A stretch of 64,000 bases of DNA from Kiloniellaceae bacterium (GTDB lineage: Bacteria; Pseudomonadota; Alphaproteobacteria; Kiloniellales; J153). The notes below the pieces were generated by a model, which saw nothing but the letters and a program-made list of their open reading frames with translations, had not been told where the DNA came from and did no database searches. The stretch spans positions 43,994 to 107,993 of the forward strand of contig JAJFGL010000041.1 of NCBI GenBank assembly GCA_021776135.1, read 5' to 3'. Position 1 is the stretch's first letter, and each line of letters opens with the position of its first letter. Below, in pieces: positions 20,362 to 29,245 of the stretch. The position numbers were made by a program, and so were the translations under genes.

Positions 20362-21174
20362 ATGCGGCATTTGGTTCGTATGGTGGCGATCCTGGGGGTT
20401 GTCCTCGGGCTGACGTCACTCTTGGGGGCGATGGCCCAGGCTCAGACGGTCGGTCAGATCTCGGGTTCGCCTCATGACTTGTCATCGCTAACAACCACCA
20501 CCGATGAGGTTTGCGTCTTCTGCCACACGCCTCACCAAGCGCAGAGCCAGAGCGCGATCGAGGCGCCCTTGTGGAATAAGGCCATACCCAATTCGGCGCT
20601 ATTCACCACCTATGACAGTACGACCATCGACGGCACCATTCTCACTCTTGGCTCCGTCTCAATCGCCTGCCTAAGCTGTCATGACGGCAGCCAGGCCATG
20701 GACGTCGTGATCAACGCGCCCGGTTCGCGTGGCGTCACGCCGACTACCGGGGCGGAACTCGATGCTCTTGCGATCGGCGCTATCGGGACGATCACCGGAA
20801 CTGCGGGCAATCTCGGTGTCGACTTGACCAACGATCATCCGATCGGCGTTCAATACGGCGGCTTCGAGGTGGTTGCGGGCACCCAGATCGACCCGGATTT
20901 CATCGGCGGCGCGGCGCTGCAGAATGCCACGATCAATGGCGCCCAAAGGTGGTGGATCGATACGGGCGCGACCAACATCGGAACGCGCGACAAGAACGAC
21001 GTGATCTTCTATACCCGGGATAACGGGGGCGCCGATCAGCCCTTCGTCGAATGCGGAAGCTGTCACGATCCGCATCAAGGCGCCGGTGTCGGGACCGCCA
21101 CAGGAAGCGCTGTCAACTTCATGCGTATCGCCAACACGAGCAGCGATCTGTGCCTCACCTGTCACGTCAAGTAG
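20362..21174 (+). CDS. Tetraheme cytochrome c (doubled CXXCH type)
   Basis: Secreted protein of 270 residues with a signal peptide (cleavage near AMAQAQT) and four heme motifs: CVFCHTPH, CLSCHDG, CGSCHDPH and CLTCHVK at the extreme C-terminus. This arrangement, with long beta-rich inserts between hemes (NDHPIGVQYGG, RWWIDTG), is the paired-CXXCH class seen in extracellular electron-transfer clusters. It follows a GGAGG ribosome site and is the first gene after the double operator. The next gene encodes a paralogue with the same four positions. Confidence 0.93.
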   Translation: MRHLVRMVAILGVVLGLTSLLGAMAQAQTVGQISGSPHDLSSLTTTTDEVCVFCHTPHQAQSQSAIEAPLWNKAIPNSALFTTYDSTTIDGTILTLGSVSIACLSCHDGSQAMDVVINAPGSRGVTPTTGAELDALAIGAIGTITGTAGNLGVDLTNDHPIGVQYGGFEVVAGTQIDPDFIGGAALQNATINGAQRWWIDTGATNIGTRDKNDVIFYTRDNGGADQPFVECGSCHDPHQGAGVGTATGSAVNFMRIANTSSDLCLTCHVK

Positions 21175-21356
21175 GCGGGCGAGATATCTCTAGGGCCGGA
21201 TGCCACATTGACCCAAAGCCATGAGGCGAGGGCATCCGGTTTGATTGCTTGCTGGACCTCCGAAGGTGCTGGATTGTACGGATGTGCAGTCCAGCACCTG
21301 CTTCGTTTCCGGTCCTTGACCGCAAAAGTACGCGGCAGTTTCGAGGCGGTCGTACG

Positions 21357-22163
21357 ATGCGCAGAAGACATCCGGGACTGGTACATCTTGTCATTTCTTT
21401 ACTGGCGGATCGCAAGCTGCGTGCCTGGCTCTTTATCCTGGAAACCTTGATATTGTGCGGCAACCCAAACCAGTCACGGGCCCAAGATATAGATTCTACT
21501 GTCCACGATTTAACCGGCGGCGGCGTCAGCGAAATCTGCGTCTTTTGCCACACGCCCCACACCGCGAACGCGGAAGTGCAGGCGCCGCTTTGGAACAAGC
21601 TCGCGTCCGGGGCGACTTACGCACTCTACGATAGCACGACAATCGACGGCACCGTCTTGGCTGTCGGTTCGGTGTCCGTTGCTTGTCTGTCGTGCCACGA
21701 TGGAACTCAATCGACGGATGTCGTTATAAACGCGCCCGGGTCCCGCGGGATCGATATCAACGGAATTGCGCTACGCGGCGGCAATCGGTTCCTGGACGAC
21801 CCCAGCAAGCCGGATTTCCTAGGAACCGACCTGACCGACGATCACCCCATCGGCATTCAGTACGGCGGTTTCATCGTCAACGGCAACAAGATTGACCCGG
21901 ATTTCGTTGGAATCGGCGAGGGGCTGAACTCCTCCAATATCAATGGTAAGCTCCGTTGGTGGGTGGATACCGGCGCGCCCGGCAATAGCCCAGGAGTGCG
22001 CGACAAGACGGATCTGGTCTTGTATTCGCGCGACAACGGCGGTGCGATCGAACCTTTCGTCGAATGCGCCACCTGCCACGACCCTCATACCGACCAAAGT
22101 GAAACCTTCCTCCGGATCGATAATACGGGGAGTCAGGTATGCATAACGTGCCACGTGAAGTAG
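21357..22163 (+). CDS. Tetraheme cytochrome c, paralogue of the preceding gene
   Basis: Same architecture as the upstream neighbour: CVFCHTPH, CLSCHDG, CATCHDPH and CITCHVK, with matching inserts (TDDHPIGIQYGG, LRWWVDTG). The start at 21357 is chosen because it opens an N-terminal hydrophobic segment (LRAWLFILETLIL) ending near SRAQD. The frame is open further upstream, without family similarity. Two tandem copies suggest partner subunits or a dimer made of unlike chains. The product is likely periplasmic or surface exposed. Confidence 0.9.
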   Translation: MRRRHPGLVHLVISLLADRKLRAWLFILETLILCGNPNQSRAQDIDSTVHDLTGGGVSEICVFCHTPHTANAEVQAPLWNKLASGATYALYDSTTIDGTVLAVGSVSVACLSCHDGTQSTDVVINAPGSRGIDINGIALRGGNRFLDDPSKPDFLGTDLTDDHPIGIQYGGFIVNGNKIDPDFVGIGEGLNSSNINGKLRWWVDTGAPGNSPGVRDKTDLVLYSRDNGGAIEPFVECATCHDPHTDQSETFLRIDNTGSQVCITCHVK

Positions 22164-22255
22164 TATCAATTTGCCGCTGCTATGGAACGCCGGGGCCGTG
22201 CATCGGCGGACTGGCCTGTCTTGAATCAGACGAAAACAGGAGGCGCCGAGGAACT

Positions 22256-23320
22256 ATGCAGAGAGGAACCGCGATACCCGGATACGCGGACAATAGGTCC
22301 GCGCGGCTATTGGCCATGCTCAGTTATGTGGCCTCGTGGATCGGGCTGCTTGTTCTGGGACTTGGCGCTCTTAGTCTTGGACCGGTAAGAGCTCAAGGGG
22401 CACCTGTTGTCCCGCCAGATATCGTAGCGGTCATCAATGGCGAAGCCATTTCGCTAGGGAACTTCGAAGCTTATTTTCAGCGATATCTGCGCCAAAAGCT
22501 CTATCACGGTGGGTCGCCGGAACGGGTTCGAGAGCTTCGATCGGACGCCCTGGATCAAATGATTCTCGAACGCCTGGTGGCTCACGAGATCGAGCGACGA
22601 GACGTTGGCGGTAACCAGCAGGCCGTTGAGCAACAGATCGCGGCGTTGAAGCGGCGCTATGGCGCGAGCGATCGCTGGGCTGAGGTCGAGACGAAGCTGC
22701 CCGCAATGCGCCGGCATCTGTACGAGAAATCCAGATCCGATGTCTTGAGGGCCGAAATCGAAGAGATTGCCGAACTTAACGAATCGGACCTAACGCGGTA
22801 TTACGAAGACAATCTGGACCTGTTCACCGAGCCCGAGGCTTGGTCCCTATCGGTCATTCTCGTCGGCGTACCGCCCACGGCGGTTTCGCAGGAATGGCAG
22901 GCGGCCGAGGCGAAGAGCCAGGATCTCTATGCTCAGATATCGGGCGGGGCCGATTTCGGTGCTATCGCCAAGGCCAATTCAAGCCATGAGTCCGCAGCAT
23001 CGAATGGTTCGATGGGCCCGGTCCATAAGGGACAGCTGGCGCCTGAAATCGAATCGACGCTGGAGGCGATATCCGTGGGCGAAGCGACCCTGCCGATCAA
23101 GGTCCTGGAGGGCTATGCCTTGTTCAAAAAGCAAGGTGTGCTGCCGGCGCGAGTTCAGCCTTTCGCTCAGGTGAGGGAGCGGGTGCACGGACTCTACCTG
23201 CGCGAGCGAAGGAAACAACAGTGGGACCAGTTCACGGAGAATCTCAAGGCGAATGCACAAATAACGGTCCACGAACGGGGAGAGGCGGCTGAAAAGGAAG
23301 GGGCTAACCCTCCCAAGTGA
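22256..23320 (+). CDS. Parvulin-type peptidyl-prolyl isomerase (SurA/PpiC-like)
   Basis: Periplasmic folding factor. The start at 22256 follows a GAGGA ribosome site. A hydrophobic signal (SWIGLLVLGLGALSL, ending near VRAQG) is followed by a SurA-like helical N-domain (VVAVINGEAISLGNFEAYF). A parvulin domain covers about residues 195-300 (SLSVILVGVP, SGGADFGAIAKANS, NGSMGPVHKGQL). Dedicated parvulins next to multiheme cytochromes and a beta-barrel are a feature of several electron-conduit loci. The likely client is the barrel encoded immediately downstream. Confidence 0.9.
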   Translation: MQRGTAIPGYADNRSARLLAMLSYVASWIGLLVLGLGALSLGPVRAQGAPVVPPDIVAVINGEAISLGNFEAYFQRYLRQKLYHGGSPERVRELRSDALDQMILERLVAHEIERRDVGGNQQAVEQQIAALKRRYGASDRWAEVETKLPAMRRHLYEKSRSDVLRAEIEEIAELNESDLTRYYEDNLDLFTEPEAWSLSVILVGVPPTAVSQEWQAAEAKSQDLYAQISGGADFGAIAKANSSHESAASNGSMGPVHKGQLAPEIESTLEAISVGEATLPIKVLEGYALFKKQGVLPARVQPFAQVRERVHGLYLRERRKQQWDQFTENLKANAQITVHERGEAAEKEGANPPK

Positions 23321-23366
23321 TGCAACATGGCGATCTGAGACGGCTTGGGAAAAAAATTGGCGTTGG

Positions 23367-25166
23367 TTGCGGACTGTGCCGGTGATCGCAGTCACTGCTG
23401 GCGCTTGCGCGAATGGCGAAGGCTTCGAAATTCCGCCGGTCGGGTATTCGGGGTCAATCAGCGAAACGTTCCGAACCCGGGAGTCTGGCGACGAGCCACG
23501 ACTTTTCACGAGCCAAGCCAATACCAGTGTCGATCTGAGGAGCTACGTTTGGCAACCCTGGTTCATTACGCTTGACGGAGGTGCGGAGGTGGTTAGCGAT
23601 CTGGAGCGAGGAGGCACGTCTGGAAATTCCGACAGCCTTTTGCTCGGAGGAGATATAACACTCGGAATCCTTCCGGTCAGCCGCTATCCAACAAACCTCA
23701 CTTACAGCCATACGGATAGCCAAATCGATGGAAACAGGGGGGGCTCCGATTTCGTCCGGGACCAGGTAGGAATCAACTCTACCGCAGTCATTTCCAGCGA
23801 CCTGCGTACGCTTCTTTCCGCTTCGTACGAGGTCGTGGACGAGCCGGATTTTGGCTCCGAAGAGCGCCAACAAGCCGCGCTATCGGTTAACAAGACTTTC
23901 GATACGGATCGCCTGGGATTGAATCTGCGATACGAAGGCTCTTCATTCGATTCCCTTGAAGACGAAGACATAGACGAAACCGATGTTGTCGGGTCCGTTC
24001 GCTATGATTCGTCGCTTTTCGAAGATTTTACATCGCAGTCCACCTCGACCGCCATTTATTCGCAGGAAGATACAGAGACCCAAGACCTGAATGAAATTTC
24101 TCTTCAAGGCACGACAACGGCGCAGTGGCGCCCGAAAGAACACCCTTTTACGGTAAACGGGGCTCTCCGCACCCTAGCCGAAGATATCGATCTGCTGACG
24201 TTCAACAATGAAGGTGATGGCAACCCGACAAAGACGGAACGTCTGCTGAGCGTAGGAACTCTTGGCCTCAATTATCCGATCACGAAACAACTCACCACGA
24301 ACTTTGGGATAACCGCGCAAAGCGAGTCCATAACCAGGGACGCCGGCGGAGTAACCCGCGAGCCAACGTCCGACAACCGATCCACCTATTCGACGGATCT
24401 TTTGGGCAACGTCAACTACCAGTCCTTGCCGGAGAAGCTATACGGCTTCGACTGGCGCTGGGACGCGAATGGTAGCGCGGATGTCGGATACGACAACACC
24501 AACACGTTCGAAGACTCGGAGGCCGTATCTTTAGGCCACGGCTTCCAGACCACCTTTGATAAACTCCCGCTGACGCCCCTTCAATTCGGGTTTAGCCAGC
24601 AGGCACTGATGCGCAGATCGTCCGAGGAAGGCACGACGCCCTCTCTTTTCCATAGCACCAGTCTGAGCCATCGCAAATCCGAGGCCGGCGTTACAACCTT
24701 CGCCCGATTGTCGGTTTCCGATCGGCGCGAAATCGCGGTCTCCGATGCGGAAGAGTTTCAGATCGCGCGGCTTCAGCTCGACCGGCAAGCCGCGATCGAC
24801 TTTCGCCGCCAATGGCTTGCGAACATATCGCTTCAGGCCACGCGGCAAAGCACGGAGTCCTCAGGCATCCAGGTGACGGCTTCGGCGGACGGAACCGTCT
24901 CTTACCGCGAGCAGGACCTTTTTTCGGTATCCAATCTCTCGTTCTCTTCCGAATTGACGGTCAGCGCGCTCGGCTTGGAGGAGTTCATATCGGATAGTGA
25001 CCGGAATATAGAGACCGAGGAAATCCGCACGGATTGGCAGAACGTGATCGAGTATCGGATAGGGCGGATTATAATCAGTATGGAGGCAACGGTCTTCCAG
25101 GAGGACGAACAATTCGGTAATTTGTTCATGTTTCGGATTAGAAGAGACTTTGGCGGCATCTTTTGA
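23367..25166 (+). CDS. Outer-membrane beta-barrel protein
   Basis: 599 residues with alternating amphipathic strands throughout and a terminal aromatic (FRIRRDFGGIF), the BamA recognition signature. The acidic turns (SLEDEDIDETD, YSQEDTETQDLNE) fit surface loops. No similarity to the MtrB N-terminal CXXC motif is seen. The only usable start is a TTG at 23367, giving a short signal-like segment VPVIAVTAGACA, so the true N-terminus is uncertain. Position after two cytochromes and a parvulin suggests it is the porin sleeve of a trans-outer-membrane heme wire. An unrelated barrel role cannot be excluded. Confidence 0.75.
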   Translation: MRTVPVIAVTAGACANGEGFEIPPVGYSGSISETFRTRESGDEPRLFTSQANTSVDLRSYVWQPWFITLDGGAEVVSDLERGGTSGNSDSLLLGGDITLGILPVSRYPTNLTYSHTDSQIDGNRGGSDFVRDQVGINSTAVISSDLRTLLSASYEVVDEPDFGSEERQQAALSVNKTFDTDRLGLNLRYEGSSFDSLEDEDIDETDVVGSVRYDSSLFEDFTSQSTSTAIYSQEDTETQDLNEISLQGTTTAQWRPKEHPFTVNGALRTLAEDIDLLTFNNEGDGNPTKTERLLSVGTLGLNYPITKQLTTNFGITAQSESITRDAGGVTREPTSDNRSTYSTDLLGNVNYQSLPEKLYGFDWRWDANGSADVGYDNTNTFEDSEAVSLGHGFQTTFDKLPLTPLQFGFSQQALMRRSSEEGTTPSLFHSTSLSHRKSEAGVTTFARLSVSDRREIAVSDAEEFQIARLQLDRQAAIDFRRQWLANISLQATRQSTESSGIQVTASADGTVSYREQDLFSVSNLSFSSELTVSALGLEEFISDSDRNIETEEIRTDWQNVIEYRIGRIIISMEATVFQEDEQFGNLFMFRIRRDFGGIF

Positions 25167-25295
25167 TGTGATACGACGGAGTTAAATATGCCGGCTGTAC
25201 GAGCCTGCCTCGCACGGTCGAATAAAAACGGAATGCACGTGGACCGCCGGAACAAAGCTCCGGCGTGACAGGACAAGTGAAGCAAAGGCAAAGAA

Positions 25296-25718
25296 ATGCC
25301 CCTGAAACCCATGCTTGCCGCCGGTGTTGGCCTGTTGGTCGCCGGGCTCATCGCGTTCGCGCTTGTGAACGTGCCGCCTGGTGATGCTCAGGCCGAATAT
25401 GGCGATGTCGTCATCAACAATTACTCCGACGACGCGGGGATGCGACCCGTGGTTTTCCCCCACTGGTTCCATCGCATCAGGTTCCGCTGCAATGTCTGTC
25501 ACGCCGAGCTTGGCTTTGAGTTCAAAGCCGGGGGCAATGACATCAACATGCTGAAGATTTTCGACGGCGAGTTCTGCGGCGCCTGTCACAACAGTGAAAT
25601 CGCCTGGGGCGTGGAGAATTGCGTTCTGTGTCACACCGGTATGCCCGGTATGCGCACGCGAGTACACCATAGTACGAGCGACCGCCTGGTCGCGCCGCCT
25701 TCGGCAAAGGGGCAATGA
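25296..25718 (+). CDS. c7-type triheme cytochrome
   Basis: Small exported cytochrome of 140 residues: signal peptide (ending near DAQAE), then CNVCH, CGACH and CVLCH plus the histidines of VVFPHWFHRIRF. The pattern FPHWFHRIRFRC is shared almost exactly with 42272-42679, so the two are duplicates. The protein probably shuttles electrons in the periplasm. It lies directly before a second triheme gene of a different type, an order that repeats at 41643-42679 in reverse. Confidence 0.92.
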   Translation: MPLKPMLAAGVGLLVAGLIAFALVNVPPGDAQAEYGDVVINNYSDDAGMRPVVFPHWFHRIRFRCNVCHAELGFEFKAGGNDINMLKIFDGEFCGACHNSEIAWGVENCVLCHTGMPGMRTRVHHSTSDRLVAPPSAKGQ

Positions 25719-25752
25719 GGACGGTGACGTGGCGAAGGATGGCAGGTGTGGT

Positions 25753-26490
25753 ATGAAGAAAAGCGATAGACTTACACTGTTCTGCGTTGTCGCCCTGCTA
25801 GTCGGCACGGCCGCGCTCGCGATGGCCGGAATGGCGGTGACCGGGCTGGCGGGCACGAAGAAGCCTGGCGGCCAGGCGCCCGTCGTCTCGATCGCGCAGG
25901 CGGATACGGTGAATTCGCCGAAGAAGAAACCCAGCGCGGCCAATACCTTCAATCGGCTAATGAAGAAACCGGCCTCGGCGCCGCACGCATCGCCGGTGGA
26001 TGACGGTATCCACGATCCCGAAAATTCAGGAACCCACCTTCTTCAGTGGCCCACGGAGGCCTTTCAGAACCTACCGGGGACGAACGATGGCAATCGAGTC
26101 GACTGGGTTACGGCTCTGAAAGAGGGGGCGATCGCGCCCAGGTATGAACTGGAAGACCCGGATGCCGAGGCCTTCACGATGGACTTGGTCATAGTTCGCG
26201 AGGTGAAGGGGAGTATGCCTGATGTCGTGTATCCGCATCAGGAGCATACGGAATGGCTCGACTGCACAAACTGCCACGACGAGATCTTCGTTCCGGCCAA
26301 GGGCGAGAACCAGATCAGCATGGCAGCGATCCTGCTGGGTCAGAAGTGCGGGGTTTGTCACGGCAAGGTCGCCTTCCCGGTAACTGACTGCCGCCGCTGC
26401 CATTCCAAGCCAAAATCGGTAGAGCAGTTGCGGGCCCTGGCAAAGAGATCGGCTTGGCCGGCCAAGGACAGCGGTCCGAAAAAGCAGTAG
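25753..26490 (+). CDS. Triheme cytochrome c with long N-terminal linker
   Basis: 245 residues: an N-terminal hydrophobic segment (about 9-30), a Lys/Pro/Ala-rich linker (30-85), then a conserved block (DDGIHDPENSGTHLLQWP, RVDWVTALKEGAIAPRYE) and three hemes, CTNCH, CGVCH and CRRCH. The block IHDPEN, FVDWV/RVDWV, SGEISPR/GAIAPR and PHQEHTEWLDC is shared with the lipoprotein at 41643, its paralogue. The hydrophobic N-terminus could be a signal peptide or an anchor. Confidence 0.9.
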   Translation: MKKSDRLTLFCVVALLVGTAALAMAGMAVTGLAGTKKPGGQAPVVSIAQADTVNSPKKKPSAANTFNRLMKKPASAPHASPVDDGIHDPENSGTHLLQWPTEAFQNLPGTNDGNRVDWVTALKEGAIAPRYELEDPDAEAFTMDLVIVREVKGSMPDVVYPHQEHTEWLDCTNCHDEIFVPAKGENQISMAAILLGQKCGVCHGKVAFPVTDCRRCHSKPKSVEQLRALAKRSAWPAKDSGPKKQ

Positions 26491-26520
26491 CCGGTACAAA
26501 GGGCGCAAAGAGGGGTAGCC

Positions 26521-27420
26521 ATGAAGACGCACGGATTGACAATACGATGCCTGGCCCTGCTGCCGTGCCTATTGGTGGCAATGTCCAACTCGGCGCCGGC
26601 GGTCTCCCAGTCGGCCCAGCGGGTCCCAGTCGAGCAAGTCTCGACCGAACAAAAAGCATTCTTCGTCGAGAATTTGGTGACCCGATCGGTCTCCGCGCAA
26701 ACCATTGAGAGGAGCGGCGACGAAGAGGCGATGCGAAAACTGGTCGAAGCCAGGTCTCTCGTCGAGCTGGCAAAGGCAGATTTGAAGAAGAGCCGGGCTG
26801 AGGATGCCAACCAAAAGCTCGATGAAGCCCTTCGCTTGGTCAATACTGAAGCCCGACGCCTGTCTCAAGCCGAGGTGAAGGGCGAACGGCAGAAAGAGGA
26901 ATATAAACGTCGTCACCATGCAGTGCGCACTTTCCTGGCGGCTTATGAGCGGGTTGCTCAGGACAAACAATTGAGCACCGGGTCAACTGTACAAATGGCA
27001 CAAATCCGCGAATTGATCGGAACGGCGGAAGGTCTGGCGCAAGATGGACACATGAATGACGCCAACGATACGCTTGAAACCGCCTATCACATGGCGCGGG
27101 GCGACATCCGGGAAATGCGTGATGGAAAGACCCTGACCCGGTCGCTGGATTTCACGTCCCCGGAAGAAGAGTACCGTTACGAGCATGATCGCAATGACAG
27201 CCACATCATGTTGCTGCAATTTGCGATTAATGAGAAACCGCCGCCGGCATCGCGCTTGGTCCGGATCGATCAGATGCGTGAGGAAGCCATGGCGATCCGC
27301 GGAAAGGCGGAGGCAAATGCAAGCTCGGGCGAGCATGTTGCGGCGATCGAGGCCATCGCGCGCTCGACGGATACGCTCTTAAAGGCGATCCGGATGAGTG
27401 GGGTTTGGGTTCCGGGTTGA
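26521..27420 (+). CDS. Exported alpha-helical protein of unknown family (member 1)
   Basis: Starts after GAGGGG. A signal peptide (cleavage near PAVSQS) is followed by about 270 residues of charged helices with no heme motif. A segment near residue 205 reads EEEYRYEHDRNDS, followed by HIMLLQFAINEK. The same spacing of EY-YE-RNDS-ML-NEK occurs in the next gene, so the two define a small family I do not recognise. Helix-rich, charged and placed between cytochrome and PilJ-domain genes, it could be a periplasmic scaffold or a signalling partner. No function can be named. Confidence 0.8.
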   Translation: MKTHGLTIRCLALLPCLLVAMSNSAPAVSQSAQRVPVEQVSTEQKAFFVENLVTRSVSAQTIERSGDEEAMRKLVEARSLVELAKADLKKSRAEDANQKLDEALRLVNTEARRLSQAEVKGERQKEEYKRRHHAVRTFLAAYERVAQDKQLSTGSTVQMAQIRELIGTAEGLAQDGHMNDANDTLETAYHMARGDIREMRDGKTLTRSLDFTSPEEEYRYEHDRNDSHIMLLQFAINEKPPPASRLVRIDQMREEAMAIRGKAEANASSGEHVAAIEAIARSTDTLLKAIRMSGVWVPG

Positions 27421-27433
27421 GCGGGCTAGGGCA

Positions 27434-28375
27434 ATGCGGGCGGCGATCATGATTAGGGCTAATTACTTTTGGTACCCCTGGTCGTGTTCCGGCTGGGGTG
27501 GAAAGCGCGCCGCGCCGGTTATTGCCGTAGCCCTCGTTGCATTGCTGTTGGCACCTGTGGTTGCGACCGGCACACCCCCTTCGCGCGCGGTGCTGGAACA
27601 AAAGGTAAGGTTGCTCGAAAGCTACTTCGCGTCGGCGACTGTGGCCTGGATTGACACGGCGAACGATCCGCAAGCAAAGAGTGAGTTGGAGCAAGCCAAG
27701 GGTGTGTTTGCCGAGGCGCGTGCCTTGTTGGCCAATGGAGACCTGGAGCGTGCCGCTAGTAGCCTGGACGAGGCGCTGCGTAAGGTATCGAGCGTGGCCG
27801 CGGCCGTGGCCCGGACGCGCCCGGCGCGAACGGCGAGACAGGAGAAGCTTGTCTATGACCGACTTCGCGGGCAGATCGAAAGCTACATGAACGCGCTGGG
27901 CCATGACGACCCATCTAGGGCCGGCGGCACCAACACACAGCGCGTCCAAGAACGGCTTGGCCAGATGTTGGAGCAGGCAAAAGGGCACGCCCAGGCGGAG
28001 AAGTACCGACTTGCGAAGGACACCCTGACGGAAGCCTACCGTGTGGCGGTCGTCGCGATTGCGGTCCAACGCAAAGGAGAGACTGCGGTCTTCCGATTGT
28101 CGTTCGAGACCCCAGCAGATGAATATCTCTACGAGCGCAAGCGCAACGACAGTTACGAAATGCTGGTCGGTATCATGATGAATGAAAAGCAGTCCGGGAC
28201 CGGCGGCCTCAAGGCAATCGTGGAGCGCATGATGGGCGAGAACCGGAGTCTACGTGAGCGGGCGGACGCAGCGGCGCATGCCGGTGACTATTCAGGCGCG
28301 ATCGCCACCATGGAGGGCGCGACCAGCCGCCTGGTCCGCGCCTTGCGGGCCGGCGGCTTGCCGGTTCCGGAATGA
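27434..28375 (+). CDS. Exported alpha-helical protein of unknown family (member 2)
   Basis: Paralogue of the preceding gene. The start at 27434 lies 14 bases after its neighbour's stop. An N-terminal hydrophobic stretch (IAVALVALLLAPVVATG) is followed by repeated helical hairpins (LLANGDLERAASSLDEALRK). The shared signature appears as DEYLYERKRNDS with ML and NEK downstream. It lacks cysteines in heme motifs. The C-terminal part GDYSGAIATMEGATSRLVRALR matches SSGEHVAAIEAIARSTDTLL of member 1. Confidence 0.8.
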   Translation: MRAAIMIRANYFWYPWSCSGWGGKRAAPVIAVALVALLLAPVVATGTPPSRAVLEQKVRLLESYFASATVAWIDTANDPQAKSELEQAKGVFAEARALLANGDLERAASSLDEALRKVSSVAAAVARTRPARTARQEKLVYDRLRGQIESYMNALGHDDPSRAGGTNTQRVQERLGQMLEQAKGHAQAEKYRLAKDTLTEAYRVAVVAIAVQRKGETAVFRLSFETPADEYLYERKRNDSYEMLVGIMMNEKQSGTGGLKAIVERMMGENRSLRERADAAAHAGDYSGAIATMEGATSRLVRALRAGGLPVPE

Positions 28376-28453
28376 GGTCAAAGTGACCGGCCGCTTCATA
28401 ACTGGATTGCCCCCGATGCGCTGTGAGACGGGCGAGGTGGAGGAGTGACGGCG

Positions 28454-29245
28454 ATGAAACATCCAGGATGGCGCGTTCCCTACGCCGTATTTACCTTCAT
28501 GCTTTGCGCCTTGTGGCTGGTGCCGGTCGCACAGGCAGAAGCCACTTTTGGCACCCTTATCAATAAGGCTGGGCGGCAGCGCATGTTGACCCAGCGTATC
28601 GTATTGAATTACGTACAGATCGGTCTCGGCGTGTTTCCAGAAAGATCGCGCGAACAACTGGCCCAAGACGTGTCCTTGTTTTACGGGCAGCTTGCCGAGC
28701 TCAAGGCTGCCGCTCCCTCACCTGGCATCGTCGAGGCCCTGGATAGCGTGGAACGCCAGTGGGAGGTATTCCAGGAAACCGCGACCGGCCGCGTATCGCG
28801 TGCTGGGGCCAGGCAGTTATTGTTTTGGAATGACGATCTGCTATTCGCCTCCAACAAGGTCGTTCAGCTTCTTCAAGACCTTTCCGGCGAGCCATTCTCG
28901 CTTCTGGTCAATATTTCCGGGCGGCAACGCATGCTCTCCCAGCGCATGGCCAAGTTCTATATGCTGCGGGAGTGGGAAATCGATACAATTACCACACGTG
29001 ACGAGATGGAGCGGGCGCGCAACGAATTCACGGACGGTCTGGCGATACTTCAGGACGACCCGGAGACCACGGAGGCCATCAGGATGGAGCTCAATTCCGT
29101 TGCCACGCAGTGGGCCTGGTTCGAGAATGCTTTGAACTTGATAGATGAAGACTCATTTCGCCTGATTGTTGCTGAATCGAGCCAGGCGATTTTACAGAAC
29201 ATGGAGAATGTGACGGCCCTTTACGAGCAGCATTCAGTGCGATGA
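28454..29245 (+). CDS. Soluble periplasmic PilJ-domain protein
   Basis: Exported protein (signal ending near AQAEA) made of two PilJ/NarX-type sensor modules: INKAGRQRMLTQRIVLNY at about residue 36 and NISGRQRMLSQRMAKFY at about 152. The family normally forms the periplasmic part of methyl-accepting or nitrate/nitrite sensors. Here no transmembrane helix, HAMP or signalling domain follows, so it is a free-standing binding protein. The start at 28454 has GGAGGAG eight bases upstream; GTG at 28445 is the alternative. Its stop overlaps the next start (ATGA). Confidence 0.87.
   Translation: MKHPGWRVPYAVFTFMLCALWLVPVAQAEATFGTLINKAGRQRMLTQRIVLNYVQIGLGVFPERSREQLAQDVSLFYGQLAELKAAAPSPGIVEALDSVERQWEVFQETATGRVSRAGARQLLFWNDDLLFASNKVVQLLQDLSGEPFSLLVNISGRQRMLSQRMAKFYMLREWEIDTITTRDEMERARNEFTDGLAILQDDPETTEAIRMELNSVATQWAWFENALNLIDEDSFRLIVAESSQAILQNMENVTALYEQHSVR

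Noticed and set aside
23367..25166. MtrB/PioB identity for the barrel
   Set aside because: No N-terminal CXXC motif and too short; only position suggests a conduit role.
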